From assembly GCA_037176705.1 (NCBI GenBank), contig CM073885.1:159826290-159890289 (forward strand): DNA of 64,000 nucleotides, given 5' to 3'. This stretch comes from Molossus alvarezi (lineage: Eukaryota > Chordata > Mammalia > Chiroptera > Molossidae). The notes beneath the pieces are model-generated. The model had not been told where the DNA came from and made no database searches. It worked only from the letters and a program-made list of their open reading frames with translations. A program made the translations under genes and the position numbers. This document shows positions 12,881 to 24,735 of the stretch, in pieces (within the stretch, counting starts at the first letter, position 1; each line of letters begins with the position of its first letter).

Positions 12881-13269
12881 TGTCCAGGCTTTCTTTTGCT
12901 TCAGAGGAGGCACTGTCTGTCAACATGGATGCTTACTAAACAAACATCCTTGAAGAGACTCCACACCAAAGGGCCGTCAGTTCCTCGTTCACAAGACGTG
13001 CAGAAATACAAGACCCGTGGACAAACTGTGCCCACGATGACTCCTGCTGTTTCTCCAGCTCCCTGTGTTCTCGGGAATTGTCGGTGTGTGAAAGAGAAAG
13101 TAGACTCTTCCATGAACTGTAGTCAGGTGTGGGCCACTCCTTCCATAACTTTTTCAGGATCTCTTTTGTAAACTTTCTAAGGACGCTGCCTGGATGATCC
13201 TCATTTGAGTCAAATGTTGGGAAACAATAAGCTAATTACAGAAATGGCTGGCAGTTAAAAAATCCTCAC

Positions 13270-13450
13270 TGTGCGCTGTGCTGTACGCTAGGCACCTTAC
13301 ACTTATCCTCTCCTTATAATTCTCTCAGGTGTTTGGAGGGCGTCACCCCCATTTTTACAGATGAGAAACGCTAGTTAAGAGCATCAGGCACTAAGTGGAG
13401 AGATGAGATTCAAACATAGGTTGTCAGAGCCCTGGGCTCCAAAACGCATG
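13270..13450 (+). repeat. MIR SINE relic
   Basis: Shows the MIR 3' half in order: 'acttatcctctccttataat', 'cccatttttacagatgagaa', 'agagatgagattcaaacata'. Diverged, no TSD. Confidence 0.75.
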
Positions 13451-13542
13451 TTCTCTTTCCTTTTTTATTTCCCTGTTATTGAGACTCTTTTTCATTGAGA
13501 GGTGGTGATGGTTTTGAGATTTTGTTTCACCCGGTAAATTTA

Positions 13543-13802
13543 TTTACTTATTTATTTATTTATCCTCACCAAAGGACATTTTTCCTTTTTTTTTTTTTTT
13601 TTTTTGTTCAGATAGAGTGGGAGGGAGAGAGAGAGAGAAACATCGATGTGAAAAGGGACACATCGAGTGGTTGCCACCCGCACAACCCAACCAGGGCCGA
13701 GGACAAACCGCAACCGAGGCACATGCCCTTAGCGGGAACCGAACCTGGGTCTCTCTGAACCGCAGGCTGACACTCTAACTGCTGAGCCAAACTGGCCAGG
13801 GC
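13543..13802 (-). mobile_element. Ves-type SINE with (TAAA)n tail
   Basis: Antisense copy ending '...gagccaaactggccagggc'. A 17-bp TSD with one mismatch (TTCACCCGGTAAATTTA at 13526-13542, TTCACCAGGTAAATTTA at 13803-13819). The tail side carries TTTA repeats and a T run. Confidence 0.95.
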
Positions 13803-14465
13803 TTCACCAGGTAAATTTAGAGAGAGGCCCAGGAGGCAAGAGTAGGAATGACCTTTGGTGAGCAGACCCCATACAAACACCATTGCCAGTCCTCCAATAA
13901 ATGTTACAATGTTTTCAAAGCAGTTGGAATCCCCATTTTGTGGGCCAAAAAAAAAGAAAGAAAAGAAAAAAGAGAGGCTTAAGGGGAGTGATGGACTTGA
14001 CTGAGACCACACAACAAATACTTGAGGAGCCTGGGAGCCAGCCCCAGACTATTTGGCCATGAAACGTTCTGTACACACGCCCCAGTCATCATGAGCATCG
14101 TATCAAAGACCCTAGAGTGCCCTCAGATATTTAAGCTTCTGAAACAGAGAAGAAAATGTTGATAATAGGTTCACTGTAGTTTGTTAAATATCTTTGAAAA
14201 GATAAGCACATGTGTATAATTTAATCACCACATTGACTAAACTTCAGCTGCTTCAAGGACCTTTATCTTCCTCCATAAAACTTCAAGTGCCAGCGAGCCC
14301 CACACACTTGAGCCATTCACAGCTTCCCCACAGGACTGCCAGCTGGCCTTGGGTGCCCCTTTCTTTAATTCTGAAAGTCATTAGTGAGCCAGTTTTCTCA
14401 CTACCAGCTCCCCCTTAGCAGTTTTTATCTGATCTCTTCCTAGGGAGAGAAATGACTTGCTTTAA

Positions 14466-14491
14466 AATATATATATATATATATATATATC
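14466..14491. repeat. (AT)n microsatellite
   Basis: About 12 AT units. Confidence 0.95.
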
Positions 14492-14529
14492 TCAAACAAA
14501 AAACATCTTTTTTTTTCTCTGAGCTTAGC

Positions 14530-14814
14530 AGCAAAGCTTTGCATTTCTCACCAGTTGGTACGATGTTAGCTGTAGGTTTTTGTATAGCCAGCCATTATCA
14601 AGTTGAGAATGTTCCCCTCAATTCCTAGTTTACTGAGAGCTTTTATCATAAATAGGTGCTGGGTTTTGTCAAATGCTTTCCTTTTATTGCACTTATTAAG
14701 GTGATCGTGTGATTTTTCTTTTTTAGTCTGTTAATGTGATGGATTACATTATCGATATTCAAATATTGAATCAGCCTTGCATATTTGAGATAAGTCCACT
14801 TGATCTGAAGGTTT
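14530..14814 (-). mobile_element. L1 ORF2 fragment (antisense)
   Basis: The + strand reads the reverse complement of L1 ORF2: 'gagagcttttatcataaata', 'gggttttgtcaaatgctttc', 'gatggattacattatcgata', 'tcagccttgcatatttgaga'. It is interrupted by a SINE at 14815. Confidence 0.85.
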
Positions 14815-15024
14815 TTGTTTTTAATTCTCATTCGAGGATATATTTTTGAGAGAGAGAAACATGGATGTGAGATAACAGTGATTGGCTGCCTTCCCTACAC
14901 ATCCCAACCTGAGATTGAACCTGTATGTGAACCAACCCACGTATGTGCCCTGATCAGGAATTGAACCCAAAACTTTTTGGTACATGGGATGACATTCCAG
15001 ACAACTGAGCCACCTGGCCAGGGC
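14815..15024 (-). mobile_element. Diverged bat SINE inserted in L1
   Basis: Antisense copy ending 'gagccacctggccagggc', flanked by TSD TGAAGGTTT (14806-14814 and about 15025-15033). It is shorter and more diverged than most Ves copies here and is of the older subtype. Confidence 0.85.
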
Positions 15025-15033
15025 TGAAGGTTT

Positions 15034-17200
15034 CTTTGTTCAAAATAAATGCCATGTAATTTTGCTCTTGACCTAGCCCTAGACAAAAAAAAACAAAAAC
15101 AAAAAAACAACTATTAAAAATGCATATTTGTAGATATAAGGAGATCTAGAAACACATACTAGGAACTTTTCCTCCACCAGGTTCCCTTAGCAACCATTTA
15201 ACTGGCACCTTCCAACAGATCTTTAAAGTTTGGCAAGATATGTATGTTAATTTTATAGACATATTTAATATTCCTCATCAACTTCACAGTTCTAAGATTC
15301 TCCCAAATTCTCCTAGGTGGTCTTTGTGCCTTTGTGAAAATTTCATACCAGCAGAACAGAAGCCTCCTGAAGTGGTTTCTCCACCACACTGTGTCCTCCT
15401 GTCACCGTAGTTCTGTTGTGAAGGATGTTGTGTGAAGCCTACCTTTCCATATTATAGTCGTTACACCCTTTACCTTATCTGACTCGCATTGTTGCTAGGT
15501 TTATACCTATTAATTGATTTTTGGGGGGAAAGTTCTCAAAAGTTGGAACCACAGCTTTCTTTATTTTTAGCTGTATTTGGTATTATTTTGGTGTTCAAGT
15601 CCTGTGTCAATTCTTATTTCTTCTGAAGAGGTACAGCATTCTTTTCTTTTAAATTGGTTTGAATTTTTTAGAGACACTCCTCAAGATAAGGAACCATATT
15701 TTCATTTTTATGTTAAAGCTACACCTAAGTGATTCCGGCTGTCACCATGTCAGGAGGATGGGGATGGTGTCCATCTACTTTGCTGTCAGATAGCTTTTTC
15801 AGGTGAGGTCATGGAAACATTCTGTCGTTAACTTCGCTTGACAACACTTAGTTACATATGTAGGTTGTACAGTTGAGTCAAGTAAATCCAACAATAGTTT
15901 TCAGACTATCTTGGGACATTTACCTAAATATTCCTTGGTTAGTTGCAAGAATGTAGCCCCTTTATAATTGCTCTCGTAGCTTAACCTGCCTAGGGAACCA
16001 GCTCCAGAAAGCCTCGTCTTATACTGAGTACGAACAGAGAACCACTTTTGCCATCTAATTTATTGGCGAGTAGATAGACCGAACAAGATCCTGAGACAAA
16101 AAGTCAAAGCAGGTGGTGGTTAGCTGGCTATCCCACTTTGTTTTCACGATAGTGTTTAAAGTGAGGGGAAGAAGTCATCCCGTCATATGAAAAAAATGGG
16201 AAGTCGGTGCCATACACGTATGCACCATGTATTCCGTACATACATGTCATGGCTTCTGTAACCGCTGTACCTCTGTGGGTGTTCACTGTGTATTGCAGCA
16301 TTCTTGGCAACTTGGTGATGTTGGTTAGCAAGTCTTGTTAAAGGGGTGATCACCAGTTTAACCCTTGTACAAATTTCTTACGGAAGGGGTAGGAATCTAC
16401 CGATTGATGGCCCAGAGATACCCTGGCACCCCTGCCCAGACAGAGGTTTATGTGTGGGAGGGACAGACAGACCTGGGGGTCAGGAGAATGTGTTGTGTGC
16501 AGAGCTGGGGGAGACGACGATGGGGAAAAGCACACAGCACCCACCTTCAGAGGCCGCCAGCAGGAGCACGCATGTGGACTCCGGGGCTGCCTACACAGAC
16601 CCCTCCTCCTCCTCCAAACCGCAGCAGTAACTGCGTGGTCAAGGGAACCACGCAGCCATCTTTTCAGGGGGTTCAGAGCTGAGTCAGGTACCAGAGACTG
16701 TAAAACACAAGAAAGCCCAAAATGGGATTCTAACTTCCCTGGGGCCGCAGCAGCACACTTACTTATCTTCTGTGTGCTTTTCAAGTGCGTAGAACTTCAA
16801 ATGGAAGTACTTCAAATGGAAGTACCGAGATCCTAATCCTCCACTGAAAATTAGGGTCACACTGACGAGAAAAACCCTGTGTGGGTGGGGATTTTGTGTT
16901 AGATCTCTGGCCTCAGATTAACAGAGAGGCTCTAGGGAGCTTGTACACACAGGAGCATAGATGTCTAAGTAAAGACTGGCCACTGTGGAACCAGGAAGGA
17001 CCCGAGCCAGCCAAGGTGTCCCTCAGAAATATGTTTGCATTGTCCCTTCTCTTCTTGGTGACGGAACTGAAGTCTTGCTCTTGGCAGAAGAACACCAAAC
17101 TGAATATTACTTTCAGAATTAAACACACACAAGATTGCCAAATGCTTTAGTGCAGCTAGAACCTGGATGCATGGAAGTCCTGGGAGGCACAAGTGTGGCA
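15034..17200. other. Intron 1 sequence, unassigned
   Basis: No exon is recognised. The part 16350-16840 has several overlapping open frames on both strands (up to about 144 codons) but no family resemblance and no splice structure. It probably reflects higher GC content. Confidence 0.4.
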
Positions 17201-17663
17201 GGATTTTTATAGTCAGTATTACTTTATATTAGTTTCTGGTGTACAGCAGAGTGGTTAGACAGTCATGTACTTTACAGAGTGATCCCCCTGATGTCTCCAG
17301 TCCCTCCCTGGCACTATACATAGTTATTACATTACTAGTGACTATATTCCCCATGCCGTACGTGACAGCCCGTGACTGTTGTAACTACCAATTTGTACTT
17401 CTTAATCTCTTCACCTTTTTCACCCTGTCACCCAACATCCCCCCACAACCATCAGTCTGTCCTCTGTGTCTGTGAGTCTGTTTTAGTTTTGTTTGTTCAT
17501 TTATTTTATTCTTTATATCCCACATGTAAGTGAAATCATATGGTATTTGTCTTTCTCTGACTTATTTCACTTAGTGTAATACTCTCTAGGTCTATCCATA
17601 CTGTCACAAATGGTAAGATTTCATTCTTTTTATGGCCAAGTAATATTCCATTATCTATTTATA

Positions 17664-17681
17664 TATCTATCTATCTATCTG
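17664..17681. repeat. (TATC)n microsatellite
   Basis: Four TATC-type units inside the L1 arm. Confidence 0.9.
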
Positions 17682-17693
17682 TCACAACTTTTT

Positions 17694-17934
17694 TTTTTAA
17701 TCCTCACTTGAGTGCATTTTTCCATTTATCTTCAGATAGAGTGGGTGGGGGGGGGAGAAACATCGATATGAAAGAGACACATTGACTGGTTGCCTCCCAC
17801 ACAACCCTGACCAATGCCAGGGACAAACCGCAACTGAGGCGCACACTGTGCCCTTGACCACAATTGAACCTGTAACCCTTTGGTCCACAGGTTGACGCTC
17901 TAATCACTGAGCCAAACCGGCCACGGCAGGTATA
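17694..17934 (-). mobile_element. Ves-type SINE inserted in the L1 arm
   Basis: Antisense copy ending 'gagccaaaccggccacggc'. TSD TCACAACTTTTT at 17682-17693 and 17935-17946. It splits the L1 antisense arm. Confidence 0.92.
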
Positions 17935-17961
17935 TCACAACTTTTTAATCCACTCATCTAT

Positions 17962-18360
17962 TGAACTCAACACCAAAAACAATCCAATTTAAAAATGGAC
18001 AAAGGACCCGAATAGATACATCTCCAAAGAGGACATACAAATGGCCTACAGAAATATGAAAAGATGCTTAATATCACTAATTATCAGAGAAATGGAAATT
18101 AAAACCTCACTTCTGCCAGAATGGCTATCATCAATAAATCAACACACAACAAGTGCTGGCGAGGTTATGGAGAAAAAGGAACTCTAGTGCACTGCTGGTG
18201 GGAATGCAGACTGGGCAGCCCCTGCGGAAAGCAGTGTGGATTACCTCACAAAATTAAAAATGCAACTGCCTTATGACCCAGCGATTCCACCTCTGGGAAT
18301 ATATCCAAAGAAACCCAAAACACTATTACAAAAGAATATATGTACCCCTGTTTTCATTAC
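17962..18360 (+). mobile_element. L1 ORF2 C-terminal segment, sense arm of a 5'-inverted L1
   Basis: Reads L1 ORF2 in the + direction: 'caatttaaaaatggacaaag', 'aagatgcttaatatcactaa', 'ctgctggtgggaatgcagac', 'tatgacccagcgattccacc'. It stops just before the block carried by the antisense arm. Together the arms make one L1 with an inverted 5' part. Confidence 0.88.
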
Positions 18361-18481
18361 TTATAATGTATTATGTTTAAATATTATAAATAGCATTTAT
18401 ATATAATGTGTATATTATTATGTTAATAACATATTATAATTATATATAATAGATTATATAATGTATAATATATATGATACA
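18361..18481. repeat. AT-rich low-complexity block
   Basis: Nearly pure A/T with many TATAT and ATTAT palindromic stretches, between the L1 and a MITE. Confidence 0.85.
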
Positions 18482-18483
18482 TA

Positions 18484-18607
18484 CACAGGGTGGAGCAAAA
18501 GTAGGTTTATAGTTGGGAGTACACGAAACAGTTCATTCTTGTATTACTTATTATTATTGTGTTAAGTTTCATACAAACAACTATAAACCTGCTTTTGCCC
18601 CACCTTG
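18484..18607 (-). mobile_element. Mariner-like MITE, copy 1
   Basis: Terminal inverted repeats of about 30 bp ('gggtggagcaaaagtaggtt' and its complement 'aacctgcttttgccccacc'), bounded by TA at 18482-18483 and 18608-18609, as for Tc1/mariner insertions. No transposase is encoded. Its interior matches the right half of the copy at 34635 in reverse orientation. Confidence 0.85.
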
Positions 18608-18620
18608 TATTACAGAGAAT

Positions 18621-18893
18621 GTGTGTGTGTGTGTGCGCGTATATTTTTTTATCCTCACCCCGGGGACATTTTTGCATTTATCTTCAGATAGGCCAGGAAG
18701 GAGAAAGGAAGTAAGAGGGAGAGAGAGAAATATTGATATGAGAGAGACACATCAACTGGTTGCCACCCACACAACCCCAACCAGGGCTGGGGACAAACTG
18801 CAACCGAGCTACGTGTCCTTAGTGGGAACCAAACCTGGGTGCCTCTGGTCCTCGGGCCAACGCTCTAACCACTGAGCAAAACTGGCTAAGGCT
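18621..18893 (-). mobile_element. Ves-type SINE with CA/CG-rich tail
   Basis: Antisense copy ending 'gagcaaaactggctaaggct'. TSD AGAGAAT at 18614-18620 and 18894-18900. A (GT)n GCGCGT tract at 18621-18640 sits between the TSD and the body, so it is part of the tail. Confidence 0.9.
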
Positions 18894-18900
18894 AGAGAAT

Positions 18901-20452
18901 ATATATTTTAAGGAAATATGTAATTTAGGACATGATTTACTAAATTTTGAAATAAAATTGAACAATATAGGTGCATATACACTTATGTAAGACAGGAGAA
19001 AATAACTGACAGAATTCTAGTGTAACCTCGTCAGATTACAACGTAAAGTAAACCTTTCATGTTTATAAAATAAATGGACAGAACACGTTGGGCATCCTAG
19101 GACAGGCCGGTAATTGCTGCATAGAGCCATGGAAATTCAGTGAATGTACTGATACTGTAAAATGTCAGCACCAAGTAACGGGGCAAAATCTCTTACCGCA
19201 AAGGTCTAGTAACGTTCCAAAAATAACCTCCCATTTGGAAAACGTTTTAAATAAGCAAGTAATTTTTTATTGTTTTATTTAAGAGACAAAAAGCCGTGTG
19301 GCCCCCCTGAATTTGGGTTAAATATAGCTTATCACAGGCGGCAGTCATGGGGGTTCCAGGCAACTTGGGAGAAGAACTTCTGCTGGTCTGATGCAAATGG
19401 ACTTTCTTCCTGCAGGGCCCCCACGGCCACCCACAAATGCTGGGTTCCCACCTAGGTGGGTTGCTGTGGAATGCAGCAGCTCTAAAATCCAAGAGGAAAG
19501 AAAAATGAAAATCCCAGAACACAGGCCGGTTTGAGGGGAGATCAAGGGAATGGAAACGGTCAGAGGAAGCCAGAAACTTTGCACACATACAAATGGGAGT
19601 CCAGTAACTTCACGTGGCCTTCCAAGGTTACGCCAGAGTTTGTAGAAGACTGAGAAGCAGAGATGGTTCAAAGAGCAGGGAAAAGTCCCTGTTCTTGTTC
19701 TGTGCCCAGTGAAAAACACGGAGGACTCCAGTCTGCAGTCGTACACGTTAGCTTGTGATGATAACAGACACATTGAGAAGGTTGGTTTTGGAGCTTGGGT
19801 GAGAAGTTATAAAATAAGTGCATTCTGTCATTTGTAGAAAAGTAACTCAAGGTATAAGTTATTTGAAGAGGAAGGGGAAGAAGGAAAAACAAGGCCTGCT
19901 TTCCAGATGGTCTGCCTGTGTTTGCCGCCCGTTCTGTTCAGTCTGATGGGAGTTCTTCCCCGCGCCTGCGGAGTCACTCCTTCCTGTGCCATTGTGTTTG
20001 CTCTCAACTTGCTACTTAGAGGTATCTTCTCTCCTGCCGACAATTAGAAACGGCCTTGCTGCATTTAGTTCTAAATCTGTGGCAGCTAGAAAGGAAATGA
20101 CTAAAAGATAATGCTAGGCTAAAAGATAATGTTTAGTTCTCTACCCACAAAGCACATGTTCTTTGTACTGCTTAGAATGGACCAGTGTGTGCCCACAGAG
20201 CCAAATGCTTTGTGTTTGCCAAGTACAAAGAAGCTCTGAGTCATGGTGGAGGCAGAATTCCTGAGCGCTGGCTTCTCCCTTCTTGATTCTCCCACTGGCT
20301 GACGAACAGTTCTGAATGCTCTAGAGACAGGGACTGAATTCCTGATCATGAAATAATGTGCTAAGTAACAGGGTGTAATGAGAAGAGACCTGTGCGCACA
20401 TTCTTGGGTCCATCCACTATGAGGAGGTAGAATTGGAACCCATGATGGATAC
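18901..20452. other. Intron 1 sequence, unassigned
   Basis: No exon or confident repeat is recognised. Overlapping antisense open frames near 19250-19890 (up to 142 codons) resemble nothing I know. Confidence 0.4.
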
Positions 20453-20968
20453 TATGTTAGTCATCATTCTCCAGAGAAACAGAACCAATAGGATGTATGT
20501 ATGTACATATAGAAAAATATTTATTATTATAAGGAATTGACTCATGCGATTATGGAAGCTGACAAGTCCCGAGATCTGCAGGGTGAGGCAGCCATCTGGA
20601 GACTCAGCAGAGCCGATGGTGTCATTCCAGTCCAAATGCTAGCAGGCTTGCGACCCAGGAAGAGCTGAAATTTTAGTTTGATTCAGTTTGTGTCTGAAAG
20701 CAGGAAACAGCCGATGTCCTGGTTCAAAGGCTGTCTTGCAAGAGGAATTCTCTTACTCAGAGGAAGGTCAGCCTTTTTATTCTGTGCATGCCTTCAACTG
20801 ATTGGATAAGCCTCTCCCCATCCCCAATTAGGGAGGCCAATCTCCTTTACTCAGTCTGCCTATTTAGATGTTAATCTTATCCAAAAACACCCACACAGAA
20901 CCATCCAGGCCATATATCTAGACACCTTTGAGGCCCAGTGATGTTGATCCATGAGGTTAACCATCACA
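20453..20968 (+). mobile_element. Solo LTR-like repeat, ERVL/MLT2-like
   Basis: Begins TGTTAG and ends near CACA. It carries 'ttctccagagaaacagaacc', 'ataaggaattgactcatgcg' and 'gaagctgacaagtcccgaga', the pattern of an ancient ERVL-type LTR. GATAC occurs just outside both ends, a possible relic TSD. A related copy lies at 56411. Confidence 0.65.
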
Positions 20969-21649
20969 GATACTGGAAAGGAAAGCCAGGGAGAACCGGG
21001 TGTGTGCAATTTCCAGGACATGGTCCTCAGCCATATGGTGCCCTGCCAGGACAGCACAGAACCTGAGGAGTGCAACACCACTGCCCACTCAAGCTAGTCT
21101 AACTAGAATAGAAAGTGTGTGTGTTAAAGCTCATAGAACTCCCGTGAGGATCAGGCTCACGGCCAGAATGATGCCTAGGCCTTACGGCGAGACTAAACCA
21201 GGGACACCCTACCATTCTTCTGCATTGAGACAGGGCAGCTTGCACTGCTGTCCCCAACCAGATGCCTCCTCCATGGTCCCTTTGGTCAGAAAACGCAACT
21301 GCTTCTTTATGTTGCTGTCTTTCAAATCAGAATCCAGCATGAAGGCATCAGATTAGCAGAGCCAAAGTCCATTCCTGCTTCCTAGCTACCAGGGAGGCTG
21401 GGAAAGTAAGTTTCTGGCTTCTACCTTAGGCCAAATGTGTGGTGTGGGAACTACTCAAATGGAAGATGTTCAGAAGATGCTGGATTGTCCACAAGGCTCG
21501 TCTTCCCATACTAATCCTTCCAGCCGTAGCGTCCATTTTCATCCCTCCCGAGAAGCATCCCCCCACTGGACTCGAAGCCCTAAGCAGGGCGAGCAGTGTG
21601 GACCTGTGCAGCCAGTGCCCATCCCACTCAACAGGACGGCTCCAGAGTA
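20969..21649. other. Intron 1 sequence, unassigned
   Basis: No exon or confident repeat is recognised. Confidence 0.35.
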
Positions 21650-22010
21650 CCCCGTTTACGTCTTTGACTATCACTCCTGCCCCACCTCTACCTCTAGGAT
21701 ACTTTCAGATCTGGGTACTTTCTTTGTTTGTATTTGTTTTCGTTCATAAACTCCAGACCTCATTAGTCTCTTCTTAGCTATGTTTTTAAACTCCATCTTA
21801 CCCAGTTTCATCCTTTTTGTTCTCTGGCACATGGGTTGGTCCTCACTAGTCCTACCCACCCAAAAACAGTAAGGTCCTTAAAACAAGAGCCATATCATTT
21901 TTCTTCCTTTTTTTTTTTTTATATATATACCTCCCACAGTACTTCCTATCATACTAAGCACACAGTAGCAAATCAAGATTTTCTGATTAATTATCTGAAT
22001 TGATTATTGC
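21650..22010 (+). repeat. L2-type LINE 3' end relic (probable)
   Basis: Shows the L2 tail pattern 'ggtccttaaaacaagagcca' ... 'acagtacttcctatcatact' ... 'aagcacacagtagcaaatc'. Very diverged, with a T run at about 21908-21921. Confidence 0.5.
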
Positions 22011-22128
22011 TTTTCAAATGAATTGTGAAAGTATCTATTTAAAACAATAACGAATAAAAAGGAAATGGAACAACCACCAAACAAAGCCAAGGGTATCTAG
22101 GTCATGTGCCAGATGATATCCCAAAATG

Positions 22129-22370
22129 CCTGTCAGTTTCAGTGAGTCATTCAGCACATGAATTGAGTGCCTGCTGTGTGCTAGACACTGTGCTTGGGAT
22201 ACAGGAATAAAGAAGAAAAAAGAAACAGACAAAAGAGCTCTCTCAAAGCTTATATTCTGCTGGTCAGTTAATGGACACATAAATTGTAATCATGCCAGAA
22301 CTGATGAGTGTCATGCCGAAAAGGTAGAGCAGGATACTATCAGAAGTGCAGGGTGGGGTTGGATGGACAC
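22129..22370 (+). repeat. Old LINE-type repeat (L2-like)
   Basis: Contains 'gagtgcctgctgtgtgctag', 'acactgtgcttgggatacag' and 'aaagcttatattctgctggt', a very common mammalian old repeat block. Confidence 0.6.
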
Positions 22371-23584
22371 GTTAGATAGGATAGTCAGAATTGTTAAAAA
22401 AAAAAAAAAGAAAAAGAAATTGTTTTTAGATTACCAGAGAAAATTGAATGCTGGCTGTGTTTGCGAGATGCTGTAAAGAGGCTACACGATTGGGTAGGAT
22501 AATGTTGTGTTGGGTATGTTTTTTAAAAGTCCTTATGTGTTATAAATGGAAATATTTATAGGGAAATTATGTCACTGAATATAATATCTAGGATTTACTT
22601 CAAAATGTTCCAGCAAAAAAAAAAAAAAATGAAAGAAAGAAAGGTGGGAGAGGCAGGAGGGAGGAGGTGGGGGAGATAGATAAACAGCAATGGCGGAGAG
22701 TGGGTGTTTGGAACCTGTTTGTTGGTGCAGGGGGTTTCCTCATCCTGTTCTCTCTGCTTTTAGCTGGGTTCTAACATTTCCATCATGGTTTAGGACATGA
22801 GCTAATGGTCATTGTGGGCCCCGTTCAGGAGGTGACATTCAAGCAGCAACTGAGGGAGGTGATGGAGCAGCATAGACGGTGTCTGCGGGGGGAAGGGACA
22901 GTGTGCCAAGCAAGGACACTGTCCTTTCGATGCTCTGGAAGGGAGGGACTAGGTATTGAGGGTAGGGGGGTATTTGGTTGGGGGTAGAGATCATTTAGAG
23001 CCTTTTAAGTCACTGCAGGGACTTCAAGTGAAGGTCAGATCCTTGAGGGCTCGGAGTCATGCTCAGACCCGTGGGAGTTCTTTGAACTGTTCTGATCCTT
23101 GAGGTTTCTTTACTCAGAGGCTGAGCTAAGACTCTGTAACCCATGATTGTGCTGTGCAGGAGAACTTCCTGCAATGATGGAATCTCGGTCTGTTCTGTGC
23201 AGTCTGGAGCCACTGCCACATGTGGACACTGAGCACGTGAAATGTGTGCGTGTGGCCAAGGAGCTCCACTTCTGTGATTGTTGTAATTGATTTAAATTTA
23301 ACTTTACATGCCCACATGTGCCCAGTGTTTTCCATATGGACAGTGCAGTATTAGGAGACGATTATCTTCACTCCGGCATTCGTGCATTTGACACATTTTC
23401 ATTGATACCTGCTGGCTCTAGGTACCAGGCGAGGCCTTAAAGGTTATGAAAATTAACTTTAAAAATGAGAACCTGTACTCCTGAGGGACCCACAGATCAC
23501 ACCAGCTACTGTGAGGCAGTGTGAGTGTGTGGTGTGGACCCCCCTCTGCAGGTATGAGGGCCTCCACACTGAGCTCCCCCTCCC
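22371..23584. other. Intron 1 sequence, unassigned
   Basis: Two A-rich runs (about 22397-22420 and 22614-22629). The part 22800-23060 resembles the same old LINE class as 24830-24990, but I cannot align it with confidence. Confidence 0.35.
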
Positions 23585-23905
23585 TTGTTTCTATGCCATT
23601 TAAGCAGCCAGGTCATTCTGACTCAGCATTGGCAGCTCTGCCTGTGCCTGTGTGTGTGGCTGGTCCTGTGTGTCCTCAGGCCTGAGCTTCAGAGACAGCT
23701 CCTCAGAGGGCCTTCCCTGACCAGCCCATTGAATGACCCTCCATTGTGCTGTCCTGTGGCACCTCATTTTCCTTTGAGGCCCTGCTCCCATTTCATAATT
23801 ACACTTGGTGTTCATTTAAAATCTACAGCTGGAAACTCCCCAAGGCCAGGGTCTGATCCCCGCTGTCCGCCCACAGGGTCGGCCGCAGTGAGTGCGACTG
23901 AGAAG
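23585..23905 (+). repeat. L2 LINE 3' end
   Basis: Ordered L2 3' blocks: 'cagagggccttccctgacca', 'cctcattttcctttgaggcc', 'ggaaactccccaaggccagg', 'gtctgatccccgctgtccgc'. It explains the overlapping open frames of up to 134 codons here. Confidence 0.72.
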
Positions 23906-24212
23906 GGGACAGGGAAGGAGCAGTGTCTGTGTAGACAGTCGAGGGCTGGAGATGAGGGGCCTCTAAGCTACTTGGGGAGGGTTTGGTGAGTCCAGAGCAG
24001 TTTCTAAAAAAACACTTAACTAGGACTTTTAAAGGATGAAGAGGAATTAGCAACATGAGAGTGAAGTTGTAGAAAGGCCTTTCTTGCAGAAGGGACATGG
24101 GAGGGAGGGGGAGATAGAGGGAGGGCAAAGCGGGGACAGTGACTGGGGCCTGTCGGAGTATGTGGGGATCAGGTGGGGCCTGCCTGGGGTACCTTCAAAT
24201 GTATCCCATAGG

Positions 24213-24735
24213 TCAGGGGTTGGCAGATTTTTTTTCTTTAAAGAGCCAACATTAGCCCTGGCCAGTTTGGCTCAGTGGTTAGATTGTCAGCCTCCAGACC
24301 AAAGAGTCCCAGGTTCGATTCCCAGACAAGGGCATGTACCTAGGTTGCGGTTCATCCCTGGCCCCAGTTGGGGTTGTGTGGGTGGCAGCCAGTTGATGTG
24401 TCTCTCTCACATTGATGTCTCTCTCTCTCTCCCTCCCACTCTGTCTGAGGATAAATGTAAAAGTATCCTCAGGTGAGGATTAAAAAATCAATCAATCAAT
24501 CAATCAATAAATAGTCAACAGTAAACAGTTCAGGCTTTGCAGGTCATGTGGTCAATGTCAAAAGTTCTGATTACACCACTGCAATGTGAAAACAACCTCA
24601 CAGTGTGCAAATGACTAGGGATGGGTGTGTTTCAATAAAACTTTATAGACAAATAGAATTTGAATTCCAGACAATTCATATTGAAGTATAAAAGCTATTC
24701 TTACCTCATGTGGCCACATCTGGCCCTCGGTCACA
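24213..24735 (+). mobile_element. hAT-Charlie-type DNA transposon relic, split by a SINE
   Basis: Left end 'caggggttggcagatttttt', then after the SINE 'cagttcaggctttgcaggtc', 'caataaaactttatagacaa' and 'cacatctggccctcggtcac'. These blocks are those of a common non-autonomous hAT-Charlie repeat. No transposase is encoded. Confidence 0.65.
24255..24512 (+). mobile_element. Ves-type SINE with (ATCA)n tail
   Basis: Head 'gccctggccagtttggctca', body, 'cctcaggtgaggatt' and a tail of about five AATC units. No clean TSD seen. It sits inside the hAT relic. Confidence 0.93.

Larger units (their letters stand above)
17210..17961 (-). mobile_element. L1 3' half, antisense arm of a 5'-inverted L1
   Basis: The + strand shows the reverse complement of the L1 3' end, including 'ttatttcacttagtgtaata', 'ctctaggtctatccatactg' and 'tggccaagtaatattccatt', then, after a SINE at 17694, 'aatccactcatctattga'. 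At about 17961 it switches to L1 in the opposite orientation (next feature). Confidence 0.85.
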
